Notes: a model not told the origin generated them from the letters alone. DNA of 64,000 bases from Deltaproteobacteria bacterium (GCA_947477565.1 CANJUR010000002.1:62001-126000); one strand, 5' to 3'. Counted from the first letter of the stretch, positions 49,428 to 60,062 are shown. Program-made: numbers and translations.

Positions 49428-51926
49428 TCAGAAACTGGGCGCAGCGCCTGACGGAACAAGTTGAGCGGCGATGGAGCCCTGACTATCGACGCCATCGATG
49501 CGGAGCGCGAACAGTGACTCGATGTGGACGCCATCGCCCAAGGGGCGCGCCTCACAGATGCCAACAATTCGACAGGTTCCGTCGCCCAGGCGAGCAGTCT
49601 CGATGATGAATGGGCGGGATGCCGCCAGGCGAGCGAGGGCCTGTGTTGCGGAGAGCCATCCGTCCGAAGCGCCCTCGCCCGCGACGCGCAGAAGACCAGC
49701 GTAAGCACCGGGTGCATCAACCGCCGCAAGTATGCCCTCGGCGCCGGTCACGAAGTGATGCACCATGGCCCGCGCCGCTGCCCGGGTACTCTCGCCGAAC
49801 ACCAGTCGATGAGGCCGCATCCGAACGGCCGCATCGACCGCCGCCACACTGTCACCCTCGGCGTGCAGCACGGCAGCATCTCGTCGGACGCGAGCCAGTT
49901 CGTCGCGAGTCTCTACAATCGCGATGCGATCAGTTGAAGGCACCGCCGACACGAACGCGGCGAGCAGAGTCGTACGTCCGGACCCCGCCCCACCGACGAC
50001 GAGCACGTTGCGACGTGATTGCAACGCGTGGTGGATCAATGGCAACGCATTGGAGGACAGCGAACCACGTGCAGCGAGGTCGTTTAGCGTCAGGGCCCTG
50101 GCCGGGGCACGTTCAACCGAGGCGACCGGGCCGTTGATGGCGACCGGAGGAAACACTGCGACGAGACGGGCACCATCGCGAAGCACCTCCTCGACGGCAG
50201 GACGGCCGCCGCGGTCAATTCCGTTGGCACGCAGCAACCGATCGATGCCCTCGGCCGCGGCCGCGGCCGATGAGAAGCAATAGCCGGACGGACCAACGAC
50301 ACCGCTGCGCCCGACCGAAACAACGCCATTGGACTCGACGACGATAGTGGTGATCTCACCGTCTTCGATGAGAGTATCGAACGGTCCAGCGCCAGCGATT
50401 TCCGCGAGGGCATCACGAGTCAGACGCTCGGGGGTGACGCCGTTTGGAAGGTTGGGAAGGCTACGGGCTGCCTGTTCGACGGTCGGGCGGAGTCTTGCGC
50501 GTGCAACCTCGTCACCGATCGCAGACTCGGCCCCGCGACTACGCGCACCCCGCACAACCTGAGCCAGTAACTCCTGATACTCGTCCCCGCTATTGCCTGA
50601 GGGTCGCGAACTGGCACGAATGGGCATCACCGCAGCGGCGTGCGACGGGGGAGTTCCAACGGGAATTGAGGCGGGCTCGAGTGGACGGGACATCGCAACG
50701 GCGGCCGCGACATCCGGCTGACGGGTGGGCTCGTCGAGATTCGGTGTCATCGGAATGACCTCCCGCTGAGGCGTCTCGGAGATGCTCGAAACGGGCATCG
50801 ACGAGAGAGCGGGAGTGATGAGCGCAATCATTGGAGACACTGGCTGCGCCGCAAACGACGGAGCGGGAGAAGCAAACGACGGCGGCGGCGCGCCATAGCC
50901 CGAAGGAGCGCCGCCGAGAGACGGTGGTGAACCCCCAAACGACAGCGGTAGACCACCGAGAGCGGCGGGAGGACCTCCAAACGACGGAGGAGGGCCGCCG
51001 AGAGAGGGGGGAGGACCTCCAAAGGACGGAGGCGTAACTCCCAGAGACTGAGAAGATGGCATCCCTCCCATCGACGGAAGCGGGCCACCAAGCGAGGGAG
51101 CGGAAGGCGCGCCACCGATCTGTGGGCCACCCATCGGTGGGCCACCAAGCGAGGGGGCGGAAGGCGCACCACCGATCTGTGGGCCACCCATCGGTGGGCC
51201 GCCCATCGGTGGCTCTAGCGACTGCGCAGGACCACCCAGACCACGGGCCCCGATCGGAGGCATCGCGCTAGCAGGACCTGGTCGAAGCGGCGGAGGCCCA
51301 CCAAGGGACCCGACCCCTGGGCTTCCCGGCCCCATCACCGTACTGCGCGGCGGGGCCCCTGCTGATGCCACGAGCGGACTGGAATGCCGAGGTTCAAGCC
51401 CCCCAGTCATCGGTGACGGAGCAGACATCGGACCGGGCGAGGGAACCCGTCCCGTGTTCATGGGAAGTCCTGGAGCCGGGCGAGCCCCGAGGGGCGGAGG
51501 ACCAAATGCCGAGCCGCGCGGGGGCTCAGGGGTCTCTGGAGAGTCGTCGTAACCACCATCGTCTGCCTCGGATGGCGCGCCGACCTCGAGGTCCGCTCCG
51601 GCAACATCGCCAGCGTCATCCATTGACCCGGCGATGTCACCCATGTCTACGGTGACCACGAAGTCGCCGATGTAGATCTTATCACCCGGGCGAATTACCG
51701 ACGGCGTCGTGATGCGACGGCCATTTAGGTAGGTGCCGTTGGTACTCTTCAGGTCGGCGACAAAGAATCGCCCCTCCCTAAAGAACACCTGAGAGTGACG
51801 CTTGGAGACATTGCCCTTCGGGAGCACGATATCGTTCCCAGGAACGCGGCCAACGGTGACCTCGTCCTTGTCGAACTCCATCCGCTTGGGCGTTCCCCCC
51901 TTCTCCGTCACATTTAGCGTCAGCAT
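49428..51926 (-). CDS. FHA protein with Pro-rich linker and degenerate CpaF/TadA-type ATPase domain
   Basis: 832 residues in three parts. An FHA phosphothreonine-binding domain is at about 1-90 (VGRVPGNDIVLP, SKRHSQVFF, LKSTNGTYLNG). A disordered Pro/Gly/Ser linker (about 110-440) includes exact repeats (51082-51195). A CpaF/VirB11-like module (about 450-832) follows, with VLVVGGAGSGRTTLL as Walker A, but its lysine is R651. The Walker B-like region is VETRDEL, and the VGEVRG and TVHA motifs of CpaF are replaced by FGESTRAAA and AVDAPG. ATP hydrolysis is therefore doubtful and it may be a scaffold. No tad genes adjoin. Confidence 0.85.
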   Translation of the reverse strand: MLTLNVTEKGGTPKRMEFDKDEVTVGRVPGNDIVLPKGNVSKRHSQVFFREGRFFVADLKSTNGTYLNGRRITTPSVIRPGDKIYIGDFVVTVDMGDIAGSMDDAGDVAGADLEVGAPSEADDGGYDDSPETPEPPRGSAFGPPPLGARPAPGLPMNTGRVPSPGPMSAPSPMTGGLEPRHSSPLVASAGAPPRSTVMGPGSPGVGSLGGPPPLRPGPASAMPPIGARGLGGPAQSLEPPMGGPPMGGPQIGGAPSAPSLGGPPMGGPQIGGAPSAPSLGGPLPSMGGMPSSQSLGVTPPSFGGPPPSLGGPPPSFGGPPAALGGLPLSFGGSPPSLGGAPSGYGAPPPSFASPAPSFAAQPVSPMIALITPALSSMPVSSISETPQREVIPMTPNLDEPTRQPDVAAAVAMSRPLEPASIPVGTPPSHAAAVMPIRASSRPSGNSGDEYQELLAQVVRGARSRGAESAIGDEVARARLRPTVEQAARSLPNLPNGVTPERLTRDALAEIAGAGPFDTLIEDGEITTIVVESNGVVSVGRSGVVGPSGYCFSSAAAAAEGIDRLLRANGIDRGGRPAVEEVLRDGARLVAVFPPVAINGPVASVERAPARALTLNDLAARGSLSSNALPLIHHALQSRRNVLVVGGAGSGRTTLLAAFVSAVPSTDRIAIVETRDELARVRRDAAVLHAEGDSVAAVDAAVRMRPHRLVFGESTRAAARAMVHHFVTGAEGILAAVDAPGAYAGLLRVAGEGASDGWLSATQALARLAASRPFIIETARLGDGTCRIVGICEARPLGDGVHIESLFALRIDGVDSQGSIAAQLVPSGAAPSF
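51082..51195 (-). repeat. 57-bp tandem repeat in the FHA protein linker
   Basis: Two near-identical 57-bp units (51082-51138 and 51139-51195), followed by a partial third from 51196, encode GGPPMGGPQIGGAPSAPSL-type blocks of 19 residues. Around them are shorter PPSFGG repeats. Length variation of the linker is expected between strains. Confidence 0.8.
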
Positions 51927-51983
51927 CGCGGCAACTTCGCTCCTGTTCGGACAGCATCGTAACCGATTCCGTCCCCACGGTAC

Positions 51984-52922
51984 CTAGCAACTTGGCGTCG
52001 ACGGACAGATCCCTCGCAATACCCTAAGAAGACCGTCAATTACGGCTCCGACGCATACTGGGGAGCCCGTCGAATCGAGCACGAGACAGGTTGCGGCGGC
52101 GTCGGCGGGCGCGGCCACGGGACGACCGAACCGGAGCTCACGAGCCGACTGTGCATCGACGTACGTGGTCGGCATCCATCGTGCGGCCTCCGACCAACCC
52201 ACCACAGCCTCTCGGACGACAGCCTTCATCTCAAGATCACCCCGGCCGGCGGCGATCAAACTCGCACCGTCAAAAGCACCGACCAAGGTAAAAGCCCCAG
52301 ATCGCGTGCGCCGCAGCGCCGAGAGATGACCACGTGTCCCAAGTGCGAGCGCTAGATCCCGCGCCAATGAGCGGACATAAAAACCCTTGCTAACGACCAG
52401 CGACACCGAGCAACCAGCGGGCGCCTCGGTAACTGCGGTCAACACTGCCTCGCGTAACTCAACGTCGCGCGCTTCGGGAACCACAACCTCACCACGTCGC
52501 ACGCGGACGTGCATCGCTTCGCCATCAACCTTGATCGCGCTGACGACCGGAGGGATTTGAGAGATGGTTCCGAGCATCCCCGAAAGAACCCGCTCGAGGT
52601 CTTCACGTGTCGGCGTAGCGGAGCCCGCGGGTGCGCGAACAACGATCTCACCGTCTGAGTCGAGAGTGTCTGTTTCCGCTCCGAACGCCAACTCCGCTTC
52701 GTAGGCCTTGTCGTCCGCGGAGAGGTGCGCCGAGAGTTTCGTCGCCTCGCCCAACAGAAGAACCAGGACTCCCGTCGCCATCGGGTCGAGCGTACCAGCG
52801 TGGCCTACCTCACGTTGCCCGAGCGCACGCCGCGCCGCAGCGACGACATCGTGGGATGTCGGGCCGCGTGGTTTATCGACCAGCAGAACACCATCGATCG
52901 GAGGGATGCGCGAAGCGCGCAC
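51984..52922 (-). CDS. truB: tRNA pseudouridine(55) synthase TruB
   Basis: 312 residues. The catalytic motif GHAGTLDPMATGVL contains the active-site aspartate (D46), preceded by VDKPRGPTSHDVV. The C-terminal PUA-like part (SKGFYVRSLARDLA, RRTRSGAF) is complete. It makes pseudouridine-55 in the T-loop of tRNAs. It starts 2 bp after rbfA. The usual next genes rpsO and pnp are not here; an FHA gene follows instead. Confidence 0.95.
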   Translation of the reverse strand: MRASRIPPIDGVLLVDKPRGPTSHDVVAAARRALGQREVGHAGTLDPMATGVLVLLLGEATKLSAHLSADDKAYEAELAFGAETDTLDSDGEIVVRAPAGSATPTREDLERVLSGMLGTISQIPPVVSAIKVDGEAMHVRVRRGEVVVPEARDVELREAVLTAVTEAPAGCSVSLVVSKGFYVRSLARDLALALGTRGHLSALRRTRSGAFTLVGAFDGASLIAAGRGDLEMKAVVREAVVGWSEAARWMPTTYVDAQSARELRFGRPVAAPADAAATCLVLDSTGSPVCVGAVIDGLLRVLRGICPSTPSC

Positions 52923-52924
52923 GG

Positions 52925-53353
52925 TCAGCCTGTATCGCCAAGTTTCGGCGCGTCGCTCGCAGACGCCAGAGGTGCAACCTTCAACTCGTCGCCCACCTCC
53001 CGCAACAGCGCATCGAGGCGCACCAGATCGTCGCGGTTGGCGTCGAGAGAGAAATGCAACTCGGGGGCGTGTCGCAGGCCAAGTCGCGGAGCCAACTTCG
53101 AGCGAATCATTGAAGCTAGTTTGTCCAGGCGACGCCCGGCGACCTTCGCCCGAATGCCGCCCGGATCGTCACCCATCAACACAAAACCAACCTGCGCCTG
53201 CGAGACATCCTCAGCTACTTTGGTCGCGGTAATCACCACTCCATCGAGCCGCGGATCGCGAAACTCCTGTGAGAGCATCACGGCCAGCTCCTGAGTGATT
53301 CGCGACCCAACCCGCGCCGCACGATGTCCGGTCTCAGCCTTCTTCACTACCAC
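52925..53353 (-). CDS. rbfA: ribosome-binding factor A
   Basis: 142 residues. RbfA fold with RAARVGSRITQELAVMLSQEFRDPRL at the N-terminus and a KH-like core (VSQAQVGFVLMGDD, LRHAPELHFSLD). It helps 16S rRNA 5' end maturation during 30S assembly. The start overlaps the end of the ylxP gene by 20 bp. The C-terminal 15 residues are variable as in the family. Confidence 0.93.
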   Translation of the reverse strand: MVVKKAETGHRAARVGSRITQELAVMLSQEFRDPRLDGVVITATKVAEDVSQAQVGFVLMGDDPGGIRAKVAGRRLDKLASMIRSKLAPRLGLRHAPELHFSLDANRDDLVRLDALLREVGDELKVAPLASASDAPKLGDTG

Positions 53354-53711
53354 CGAACTTCTCCATCAGCCCCGATGCATCATCCATCTCACTGCCGCCT
53401 ACGAGCGGCTCGTGGTCTGATTGCACCAGGAAGGCCACTTCACGTCCACTCACCAGCGCAGCTCCCGCGATTGCCGAAGCAACTGCGGCCGTCACCTTGT
53501 CGAGTACTTCGGTAACGTGCACTCGCTCGGTCGAGATAGCCGAAATTGCGAGTGTCGCAACCTGCCAGCGCTCCTGATCACCCACCTCGGCGACCGAGAC
53601 ATTGAAGCGCGCACGCACTCGATCAGCTGCGCGACGCACAACTGCGCGGCGATCTTTCAGTGAATGAGCTGCAGGTAGGTGAAGCCGAAGGCGGAGCACG
53701 CCAATCACCAT
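53334..53711 (-). CDS. ylxP: DUF503 (YlxP-family) protein
   Basis: 125 residues. Starts VIGVLRLRLHLPAAHSLKDRRAVVRR, the hallmark of the DUF503/YlxP family. These ferredoxin-like proteins are encoded between infB and rbfA in many bacteria and take part in ribosome assembly. The C-terminal extension (about 98-125) is acidic and disordered. Confidence 0.9.
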   Translation of the reverse strand: MVIGVLRLRLHLPAAHSLKDRRAVVRRAADRVRARFNVSVAEVGDQERWQVATLAISAISTERVHVTEVLDKVTAAVASAIAGAALVSGREVAFLVQSDHEPLVGGSEMDDASGLMEKFGGSEEG

Positions 53712-53718
53712 CGCTGGT

Positions 53719-54213
53719 CTACTCCGCGCGCCACAATATCCTCAGACCGCCGTCACACTCCACGGCGGCCCGAAGAGCATCACGGAGGCCGCGCAACATC
53801 ACCGCAGCGAGGAGTTCAGGTTGAGACTCCCGCTCCTCCTCGGATAGTTCACGCTTTCCGCCAAGCACTTCGAGCACCGCCGATGGATCGACCTTCCGGC
53901 GCTGCTTGAGTTCGAACTCCTCTGCGATTACCCGCGCGATAAATGCTGCCGTGGCAACGCGGCAGTTCTTTCGGAGGACGTTGCCCACACGGACAGCCAT
54001 CTTCCGACAGCGTACGGGAGAGAAACGCCCCGACCGAGGTCCGCGAGCGGACCACTCCCAGGGACGGCCGGACACCTCGCTCACCGCGGCCATTACCGCC
54101 TCGAAGGGATCTCGTCCCTCCCAAGGGTACTCCCACGAGCCAGGCAACTCATCGCCATCCTCGTCCAGGATCTGGAAGCGCGTCGCGCCCGACATCCGAA
54201 CCTGCATCGCCAC
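53719..54213 (-). CDS. unknown protein in the infB-rbfA operon
   Basis: 164 residues between infB (32 bp gap) and ylxP (7 bp gap). Basic middle part (SGRFSPVRCRKMAVRVGNVLRKNCRVATAAFIARVIAEEFELKQRRK) with two Cys, between an acidic N-terminal half (DEDGDELPGSWEYPWEGRD) and a Leu/Glu-rich C-terminal helix. No family recognised. Position points to a role in translation or RNA processing, perhaps RNA-binding because of the basic stretch; this is inference. Confidence 0.65.
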   Translation of the reverse strand: MAMQVRMSGATRFQILDEDGDELPGSWEYPWEGRDPFEAVMAAVSEVSGRPWEWSARGPRSGRFSPVRCRKMAVRVGNVLRKNCRVATAAFIARVIAEEFELKQRRKVDPSAVLEVLGGKRELSEEERESQPELLAAVMLRGLRDALRAAVECDGGLRILWRAE

Positions 54214-54245
54214 TAGATCCTCTTCAGTCGCCTAGCGTTCCTCCC

Positions 54246-57050
54246 TCAGAGGCGCGCGGCGACCTCCTCAAGTTCGTACACCTCAATGATGTCGCCGGCC
54301 TTGATGTCTGGAGTGTTGTCAAGGGCGATGCCGCACTCGAAACCCTGCGTCACCTCCTTCACATCATCTTTGATGCGCCTGAGCGAGCCGAGTTTCCCCT
54401 CCCACTTCACGGCGTTGTCCCGACGGAGCCGAGCGCGAGCGTTTCTCCGCACGAGTCCATCGGTGACCATGCAACCCGCGACGACGCCCGTCTTGGTGAT
54501 GTTGAACACCATCCGGACCTCGGCCTTACCAAGCGGCTTCTCGATGAAGGTCGGCTTGAGTTGACCCAGCATCAGCGCCTTCACGTCATCTACTGCCTCG
54601 TAGATAATCGTGTAGAACTTAAGTGGTACACGCGCCTCATCCGCCGCAGCCTGCGCCTTACCCGCGGGCCGGACATTGAAGCCGATGATTACGGCATTGG
54701 ATGCCGACGCCAGCTGTACATCAGTCTCCGTGATGGCGCCCACCGCGCCGTGAATCACAGACACCCGAACCTTCTCTGTCGTCAGCGCTGTAAGGGCCTT
54801 CTTCAAACCCTCAACCGCGCCCTGCGCATCTGCCTTCACAACCAGGTTGATGTTGATCTGCGCGGCTTCGCCGCTCAACACCTCGGCAAGACGTTTTTGA
54901 AGGTCGTCGCCCGGTCGCGATTCGTTCGGTCGCTTGGTGAGCGCCTTGATTTGCTCGGCCACTTCCTGCGCCTTGCGCAGGTCAGACGCCACGTAGAGTT
55001 TGTCGCCGGCGTTGGGTACCTCGCTCAGACCCACGATCTCCACAGGCGTGCTCGGACCCGCCTTGTCGATCAGCTTGCCGCGATCGTCGTACATTGCGCG
55101 AATCCGACCGTAGGATCCGCCGACTAGCACCGCATCACCGTTGCGCAGGACACCCTCCTGCACGAGCAGGCGAGCCACCGGCCCACGACCCTTGTCCAAC
55201 TTGGCCTCGAACACGGTTCCCACCGCGGGGCGCTTCGGATCTGCCTTGAGCTCGAGCAGCTCGTTTTGCAGGGCAAGGCTCTCGAGGAGTTGCTCGATGC
55301 CTGTGCGCGCCTTTGCGCTCACCTGCACCACCAACACGTCACCACCGTCACGCTCGGTGATCACGTCGTACTGGAGAAGCTGGTTGAGCACCCGGTCGGG
55401 GTTCGCATCCTGCCTGTCCATCTTGTTGAGTGCGACCACGATCGGGACCTTCGCCGCCTTCGCGTGAGCGATGGCTTCTACCGTCGTCGGCATCACACCG
55501 TCGTCGGCAGCCACCACGAGCACAGCGACGTCGGTGAGTTGCGCACCACGCGAACGCAACGAAGTGAAGGCCTCGTGCCCCGGAGTATCGAAGAATACGA
55601 CCACCCCTTTCGGAGTGACGACGCGGTACGCGCGAACCTCCTGGGTGATTCCACCAGCCTCACCCTCCGCGACTCTCATCCCGAGAATGGCGTCGAGGAG
55701 AGTCGTCTTGCCGTGGTCGACGTGACCCATGACGGTGACCACCGGCGCGCGAGTCACCAGAGCCGACGGCTCAAACGGCGCGAGGGCCTTCTTCACAACC
55801 TCCTCGAGGTTGAGGGCGACGTCCTCCACGGAGTAACCAAACTCACTCGCAAGGAGCTTCGCTGTGTCCGAGTCGAGGGTCGAGTTGATATTCTTCCCCT
55901 TCTCGCCCATCTGAATAAGCTTGAGGAGAACGTCGGTCGCCTTCAGGCTCATTCGGCGCGCGAGCTCCTGGAGGGAGATCTGCGCCTCGATCTTGATGAC
56001 CTTCTTGTGCTGCGACATCTCCGTGATGGGAGCAGCCTTCGAGTTGATGCCACCGCGTTGATGCATCGGAATCGGCTGAAATCGATTCGTCTGCTTGTTG
56101 TAAACGCCGGGCAGGCTTGGGCGCCCGATCATCGGGGGCCGACGAGAGTTAGGCCCGGACGCCACCGGGGCCTTCACCTCGACGAAGCCCGGCCGCCCAA
56201 TCGGGCGGGACGCGGACATGCTCGAAGACGAATTCTGCCGCGAGGCCTCGTAGATGACCGTACGCGTCACTGGGTCCCAGCGCGCGATACCGCTCTTCTG
56301 CTGCTGTTGTACCGGAGGCGCGACACTCGGGCGCGGCGCCTCAACGGTCTTGGCCTCGACCACCTGGGACGCGAGCGGAACGCTCACGGCATCGGGGATA
56401 GACTCAGCCACGAGAGTCGGCTCGACTACCGTCGCCACGGCATCAGGGATCTCGACCTTCGGCGTGACCACGACCGGAGAAGGCGGAGCAACAGGCTCCT
56501 CGACCTTTGGCGCGACCAGGACCACCGGCGGAGGCGGAGCCTCGGGCTCCTCAATCTTCAACACGACAGGAGGAAGCGGAGACAGGATCTCCTCAACCTT
56601 TGTCGCGACCACAACCACAGGAGGGACCGAAGGAGTAGGAGGCACGGGTTCTTCAACCCTGGCCTCAACGATCGCTTCAACCACGATCGGAGCGGGATGC
56701 GGAGGCTCGAGCACCACCGGGGCTTCAAGCTTCGCAGATTCCTTCGCTACGATAGGCGGAGGGGGTGGTTCCGCAACGCGGACCACAGGCCTTGGGGCGA
56801 CCTTCGGAGCGGGCGCAGGCGGTGGCTCCACGCGCTTGAGCTTTTTAACTCCGGGCGAGACCTCGACCTCGACGAATTGTGACTGCTTCTCTCGAAGCAG
56901 CGACGTCTTGATCTGGTCAAGGTAGGCGCCATCGACCTTCGACATCTTGTTCTTCACTTCGATGCCGAGCGCGCGGATCTTCAGGAGTACGGCGTCCGTA
57001 TCCATCTTGAGATCCTCCGCGATCTCATAAACCCTCACCGTACCCTGCAT
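54246..57050 (-). CDS. infB: translation initiation factor IF-2
   Basis: 934 residues. IF2_N starts the protein ([30 protein letters not shown]). A long Pro/Val/Glu-rich linker (about 75-330) is followed by a second IF2_N-like part (about 350-410). The GTPase G domain has GHVDHGKTT (about 440-448), [12 protein letters not shown] and SAKA. Domains II-IV end with [11 protein letters not shown]. It positions initiator tRNA on the 30S subunit. Its ATG overlaps the stop of the ylxR gene by one base. Confidence 0.97.
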   Translation of the reverse strand: MQGTVRVYEIAEDLKMDTDAVLLKIRALGIEVKNKMSKVDGAYLDQIKTSLLREKQSQFVEVEVSPGVKKLKRVEPPPAPAPKVAPRPVVRVAEPPPPPIVAKESAKLEAPVVLEPPHPAPIVVEAIVEARVEEPVPPTPSVPPVVVVATKVEEILSPLPPVVLKIEEPEAPPPPVVLVAPKVEEPVAPPSPVVVTPKVEIPDAVATVVEPTLVAESIPDAVSVPLASQVVEAKTVEAPRPSVAPPVQQQQKSGIARWDPVTRTVIYEASRQNSSSSMSASRPIGRPGFVEVKAPVASGPNSRRPPMIGRPSLPGVYNKQTNRFQPIPMHQRGGINSKAAPITEMSQHKKVIKIEAQISLQELARRMSLKATDVLLKLIQMGEKGKNINSTLDSDTAKLLASEFGYSVEDVALNLEEVVKKALAPFEPSALVTRAPVVTVMGHVDHGKTTLLDAILGMRVAEGEAGGITQEVRAYRVVTPKGVVVFFDTPGHEAFTSLRSRGAQLTDVAVLVVAADDGVMPTTVEAIAHAKAAKVPIVVALNKMDRQDANPDRVLNQLLQYDVITERDGGDVLVVQVSAKARTGIEQLLESLALQNELLELKADPKRPAVGTVFEAKLDKGRGPVARLLVQEGVLRNGDAVLVGGSYGRIRAMYDDRGKLIDKAGPSTPVEIVGLSEVPNAGDKLYVASDLRKAQEVAEQIKALTKRPNESRPGDDLQKRLAEVLSGEAAQININLVVKADAQGAVEGLKKALTALTTEKVRVSVIHGAVGAITETDVQLASASNAVIIGFNVRPAGKAQAAADEARVPLKFYTIIYEAVDDVKALMLGQLKPTFIEKPLGKAEVRMVFNITKTGVVAGCMVTDGLVRRNARARLRRDNAVKWEGKLGSLRRIKDDVKEVTQGFECGIALDNTPDIKAGDIIEVYELEEVAARL

Positions 57051-57640
57051 CAGTCCTCCAGTGTCCCAAGGCGATCTACCGTCGCGGCGAGTTCCGCCGC
57101 GATGCGTGCTTCCCGAACCGCAAGGAGAGAGACCTCCCCACGACCAAGAAGCGCGCCGAATTCCTGCTTCGTTGCGTAGGGCGCAGACTTGCGCGCGCCC
57201 TCCGCGATGGATCGAGCGTTGCTGCCCGCGTCCTTCGCTACCAGAACCAGATGCGCCTGACCTCGAGCGACCGCCGTGTCTACGGCCTCCGCACCGATGG
57301 CCAGTGACTTCGTACGCGAGGCGACCAGCAGCAGCGAAGTGATTCGCTGGGCGATCGCCGCCCGCAGTTCGGACAGCAGAGCCGCCCCATCGAGGTCGCG
57401 CCGCGCCTCAACCTTCAGCGACCGCTCCGCCGCGTGGCGCTTTACCATCGTGGCGACACAGGCTTTTGTCGGATGAACCCAAGCTCCGCGACCGCTCTTC
57501 ACAGCGCGGGGATCGAGAGCCAACCCCTGCTCGGGACCGACCACCACGCGCACAAGTTCATCCCGTTCACCACGCAGCCGACAGGCCACGCAGGTGCGCT
57601 CCGGGGACTTCGTGTTTGTGGCGTTCGGGGTTCCCATCAC
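57050..57640 (-). CDS. fused YlxR (DUF448) and L7Ae-like (YlxQ) RNA-binding protein
   Basis: 196 residues. Residues about 12-80 are YlxR (RTCVACRLRGERDELVRVV, GRGAWVHPTKACV). Residues about 90-185 are L7Ae/L30e-like (LLLVASRTKSLAIGAEAVDTAVARGQAHLVLVAKDAGSNA). In many bacteria ylxR and ylxQ are neighbouring separate genes between nusA and infB; here they are one protein. Starts 16 bp after nusA. Expected RNA-binding role in translation. Confidence 0.92.
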   Translation of the reverse strand: MMGTPNATNTKSPERTCVACRLRGERDELVRVVVGPEQGLALDPRAVKSGRGAWVHPTKACVATMVKRHAAERSLKVEARRDLDGAALLSELRAAIAQRITSLLLVASRTKSLAIGAEAVDTAVARGQAHLVLVAKDAGSNARSIAEGARKSAPYATKQEFGALLGRGEVSLLAVREARIAAELAATVDRLGTLED

Positions 57641-57656
57641 GTTGGCCTTCTCAGAA

Positions 57657-59315
57657 CTACAGAGATTCGCCGCGCTCGGCGTTTTCGGCCCGGAGTGCCC
57701 GGCGCGCCTCCTCGATGACCTTCTGCTCCGAGCTCAGGAATGTCTGCGCTCCGAGCTTGATCTGCCGCACCTTGCGCAGTCCAAGGCCAGTATCGCGCAG
57801 GAGTGAATCTTCGTGCGTCGTGTGCAGTTGCTCAACCGTACCAACACCTGCAGACGTCAACAGGTTGATGGTGTGCTCGCCCACACCCCGCACAAACAGC
57901 AAGCGCTCGCGCTCACTGAGAGGCTCCGTGCGCCGCGATGCCTCCCGAATGCGCCGCTGACGCAGCTCTTCCATCGCGGTTTCAGCAGCCGACTTGATTC
58001 GATCAGCGTTTTCCGCGCCGCCCAGGCCGGGGATTCCGGCGAGTTCGTCGGTACTAGCCTCCGCGACCTCCTCTAGAGAGCGGAATCCAAGCTTGTACAT
58101 CGTCTGAGCGATACTCGGTGTCACGCCCGGAATAAGGGAGAGGGCGTTGATCGACTCCTCCTCCATCTGCTTGAATTTACTCTCCGAGATGATGTCGAGC
58201 TTCCATCCAGTCAGCTGTGAGGCAAGCCGGACGTTTTGCCCCTTGCGGCCGATGGCCAAGGACAGCTTTTCGTCGGACACCACAAGCTCCATCGCGTGGT
58301 CGGCCTCGTTTACCAACACGCGGGAAATTTCCGCAGGAGCGATCGCGTTGCAGACGTAACGCGCAGGATCGCGATCGTACGGTACGATGTCGATGCGTTC
58401 GCCGCGAAGTTCCTGCACCACTGCCTGAACCCGTGACCCCTTAACGCCCACACAAGCACCCACCGGATCGACATCAAGGTCACGCGAGGACACGGCGATC
58501 TTGCTGCGCACCCCTGGCTCACGGGCCGCGGCGACGATCTTCACAATGCCTTCGTAGATCTCCGGAACCTCGGCCTCGAAGAGCTTGATCAGCAGTCCTA
58601 CGTCACCACGGGAGAGAAGGACCTGCGGGCCTTTCGCCTCGCGGTCGATGTCCTTCACGAACGCAACAATGCGCTCACCGGGACGATAGCTCTCGCGAGG
58701 AACCTGATCTTTCGCGCGCAGAATCGCTTCAGTGCGCCCAAGGTCAACGATGATGTCGTTGCGCTCGAAGCGACGAAAGATTCCTGTAATTATCTCGCCC
58801 TTGCGGCTGATGTACTCGTTGAACACCAGCTCACGCTCGGCGTCGCGCACGCGCTGGATAATCACCTGCTTCGCAGCCTGCGCCGCGATGCGACCGAAGC
58901 CCTTGCGCAGCGTCGAGAGGTTGAGCACGTCCCCCCACTTGGACTCCTGCTCGGCCGCCTTCCGCTCGTCTTCCGTGCGGTAGAAAACCTGGAAGGCCAG
59001 TTGCTCGCCTACCTGCGCTTCTGGGTCCATCTTTCGGGCCACGTTCAGGAGGATCTCCTGGTCGGGCTGATTCACTGTGTCGACCACAGTCATGTGCTGG
59101 TAGAGGTCGACTGAGCCATCGCGCTCGCTGTACCGCGCGACAAGCTCACGGTCGCCCCCGAGGTGCTTGCGTGCCGCGGAGAGAATTGCGCTCTCCAGCG
59201 TCAGCACGAGAACCGAGCGCTCAATGCCCTTGTCCTTTGCGACCGCGTCGAGCGTCATGCTCAGATTAAGGGTCTGCTGCGCGGGGGGTTGGGGTGGTTG
59301 CTGCTTCGCTGCCAT
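57657..59315 (-). CDS. nusA: transcription termination/antitermination factor NusA
   Basis: 552 residues. N-terminal RNA polymerase-binding domain (about 1-150), S1 (about 155-220, [27 protein letters not shown]), KH1 and KH2 (about 250-370, [42 protein letters not shown]) and two C-terminal helix-hairpin-helix repeats (about 395-540). Starts 5 bp after rimP. It modulates pausing and termination. Confidence 0.96.
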   Translation of the reverse strand: MAAKQQPPQPPAQQTLNLSMTLDAVAKDKGIERSVLVLTLESAILSAARKHLGGDRELVARYSERDGSVDLYQHMTVVDTVNQPDQEILLNVARKMDPEAQVGEQLAFQVFYRTEDERKAAEQESKWGDVLNLSTLRKGFGRIAAQAAKQVIIQRVRDAERELVFNEYISRKGEIITGIFRRFERNDIIVDLGRTEAILRAKDQVPRESYRPGERIVAFVKDIDREAKGPQVLLSRGDVGLLIKLFEAEVPEIYEGIVKIVAAAREPGVRSKIAVSSRDLDVDPVGACVGVKGSRVQAVVQELRGERIDIVPYDRDPARYVCNAIAPAEISRVLVNEADHAMELVVSDEKLSLAIGRKGQNVRLASQLTGWKLDIISESKFKQMEEESINALSLIPGVTPSIAQTMYKLGFRSLEEVAEASTDELAGIPGLGGAENADRIKSAAETAMEELRQRRIREASRRTEPLSERERLLFVRGVGEHTINLLTSAGVGTVEQLHTTHEDSLLRDTGLGLRKVRQIKLGAQTFLSSEQKVIEEARRALRAENAERGESL

Positions 59316-59320
59316 CTTGT

Positions 59321-59929
59321 TTACCTTCCAGCCTCAGGCGACTCATCGCCAGCAGCCTTCGCGACCCCGTCCGTCTTCGGTAGTCGAGGCGCCTTGGGGC
59401 CCTTCCCCGGCTTCACCGGTTTGGGCGGCTTGATCTCCAACAGTCGCGCGCGGGACACCTGCCGGCGAGGAATCGCGATTTCGCGTCCCTCCACCGACAC
59501 CCGCACCGAATAATCATCTCCGTCGTCACTCGATCCGAGGAGAAGTCCTTCAAAGGAAGTCTTGCCCTCCAACGGTCCGCGAGATCGGATCTTTACTGCA
59601 AGTCCCACGAAGCGGTCGAAATCTTTCCGAACCTGAATCGGCCGCTCAAAACCGGGCGAACTCACTTCAAGGTCGTAAGCGACCTCGATGCGATCGTCAC
59701 CATCTAGCAGAGCCGCGACACCGTGGCTCACCGCTGCACAAAGATCGGCAGTAGTGCCAGGATTAGCCTCGTCAGGCTTCACCCTTGGGTCGCCACCGAG
59801 GCGGTCGATGTACAGCCGAAGAACGCCGCGGCCCGGTGCCTGGAGCCATTCCAGTGCAACCAGTTCAACACCATGCTCTGCAGCGATGGGCTGGATCTCT
59901 CCGCGGAGCTGTTCAACATCGACACGCAC
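59321..59929 (-). CDS. rimP: ribosome maturation factor RimP
   Basis: 202 residues. N-terminal alpha/beta part with YDLEVSSPGFERPI, the family signature, and the C-terminal Sm-like barrel (RFVGLAVKIRSRGPLEGKTSFEG, VSVEGREIAIPRRQVSRARL). A Lys/Pro-rich tail of about 35 residues is added. It helps 30S assembly and starts the rimP-nusA-infB operon with GTG. Confidence 0.94.
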   Translation of the reverse strand: MRVDVEQLRGEIQPIAAEHGVELVALEWLQAPGRGVLRLYIDRLGGDPRVKPDEANPGTTADLCAAVSHGVAALLDGDDRIEVAYDLEVSSPGFERPIQVRKDFDRFVGLAVKIRSRGPLEGKTSFEGLLLGSSDDGDDYSVRVSVEGREIAIPRRQVSRARLLEIKPPKPVKPGKGPKAPRLPKTDGVAKAAGDESPEAGR

Positions 59930-60062
59930 GCACTATCCGTTCACCCGCTCCGGGGCCCGAACGGTCGCGCGACCAGCGCCGCCTGCTGACGGATCGCGTC
60001 GCCCGCCCCTGCTCTCCCGCCCAGCCAACCGCCGTTTGAGGGCGGCGAAAGCTGATTGGAAA

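Noticed and set aside
55266-56882. Plus-strand open frame opposite infB (538 codons)
   Set aside because: Arginine/histidine-rich shadow of the IF-2 gene, which is unambiguous.
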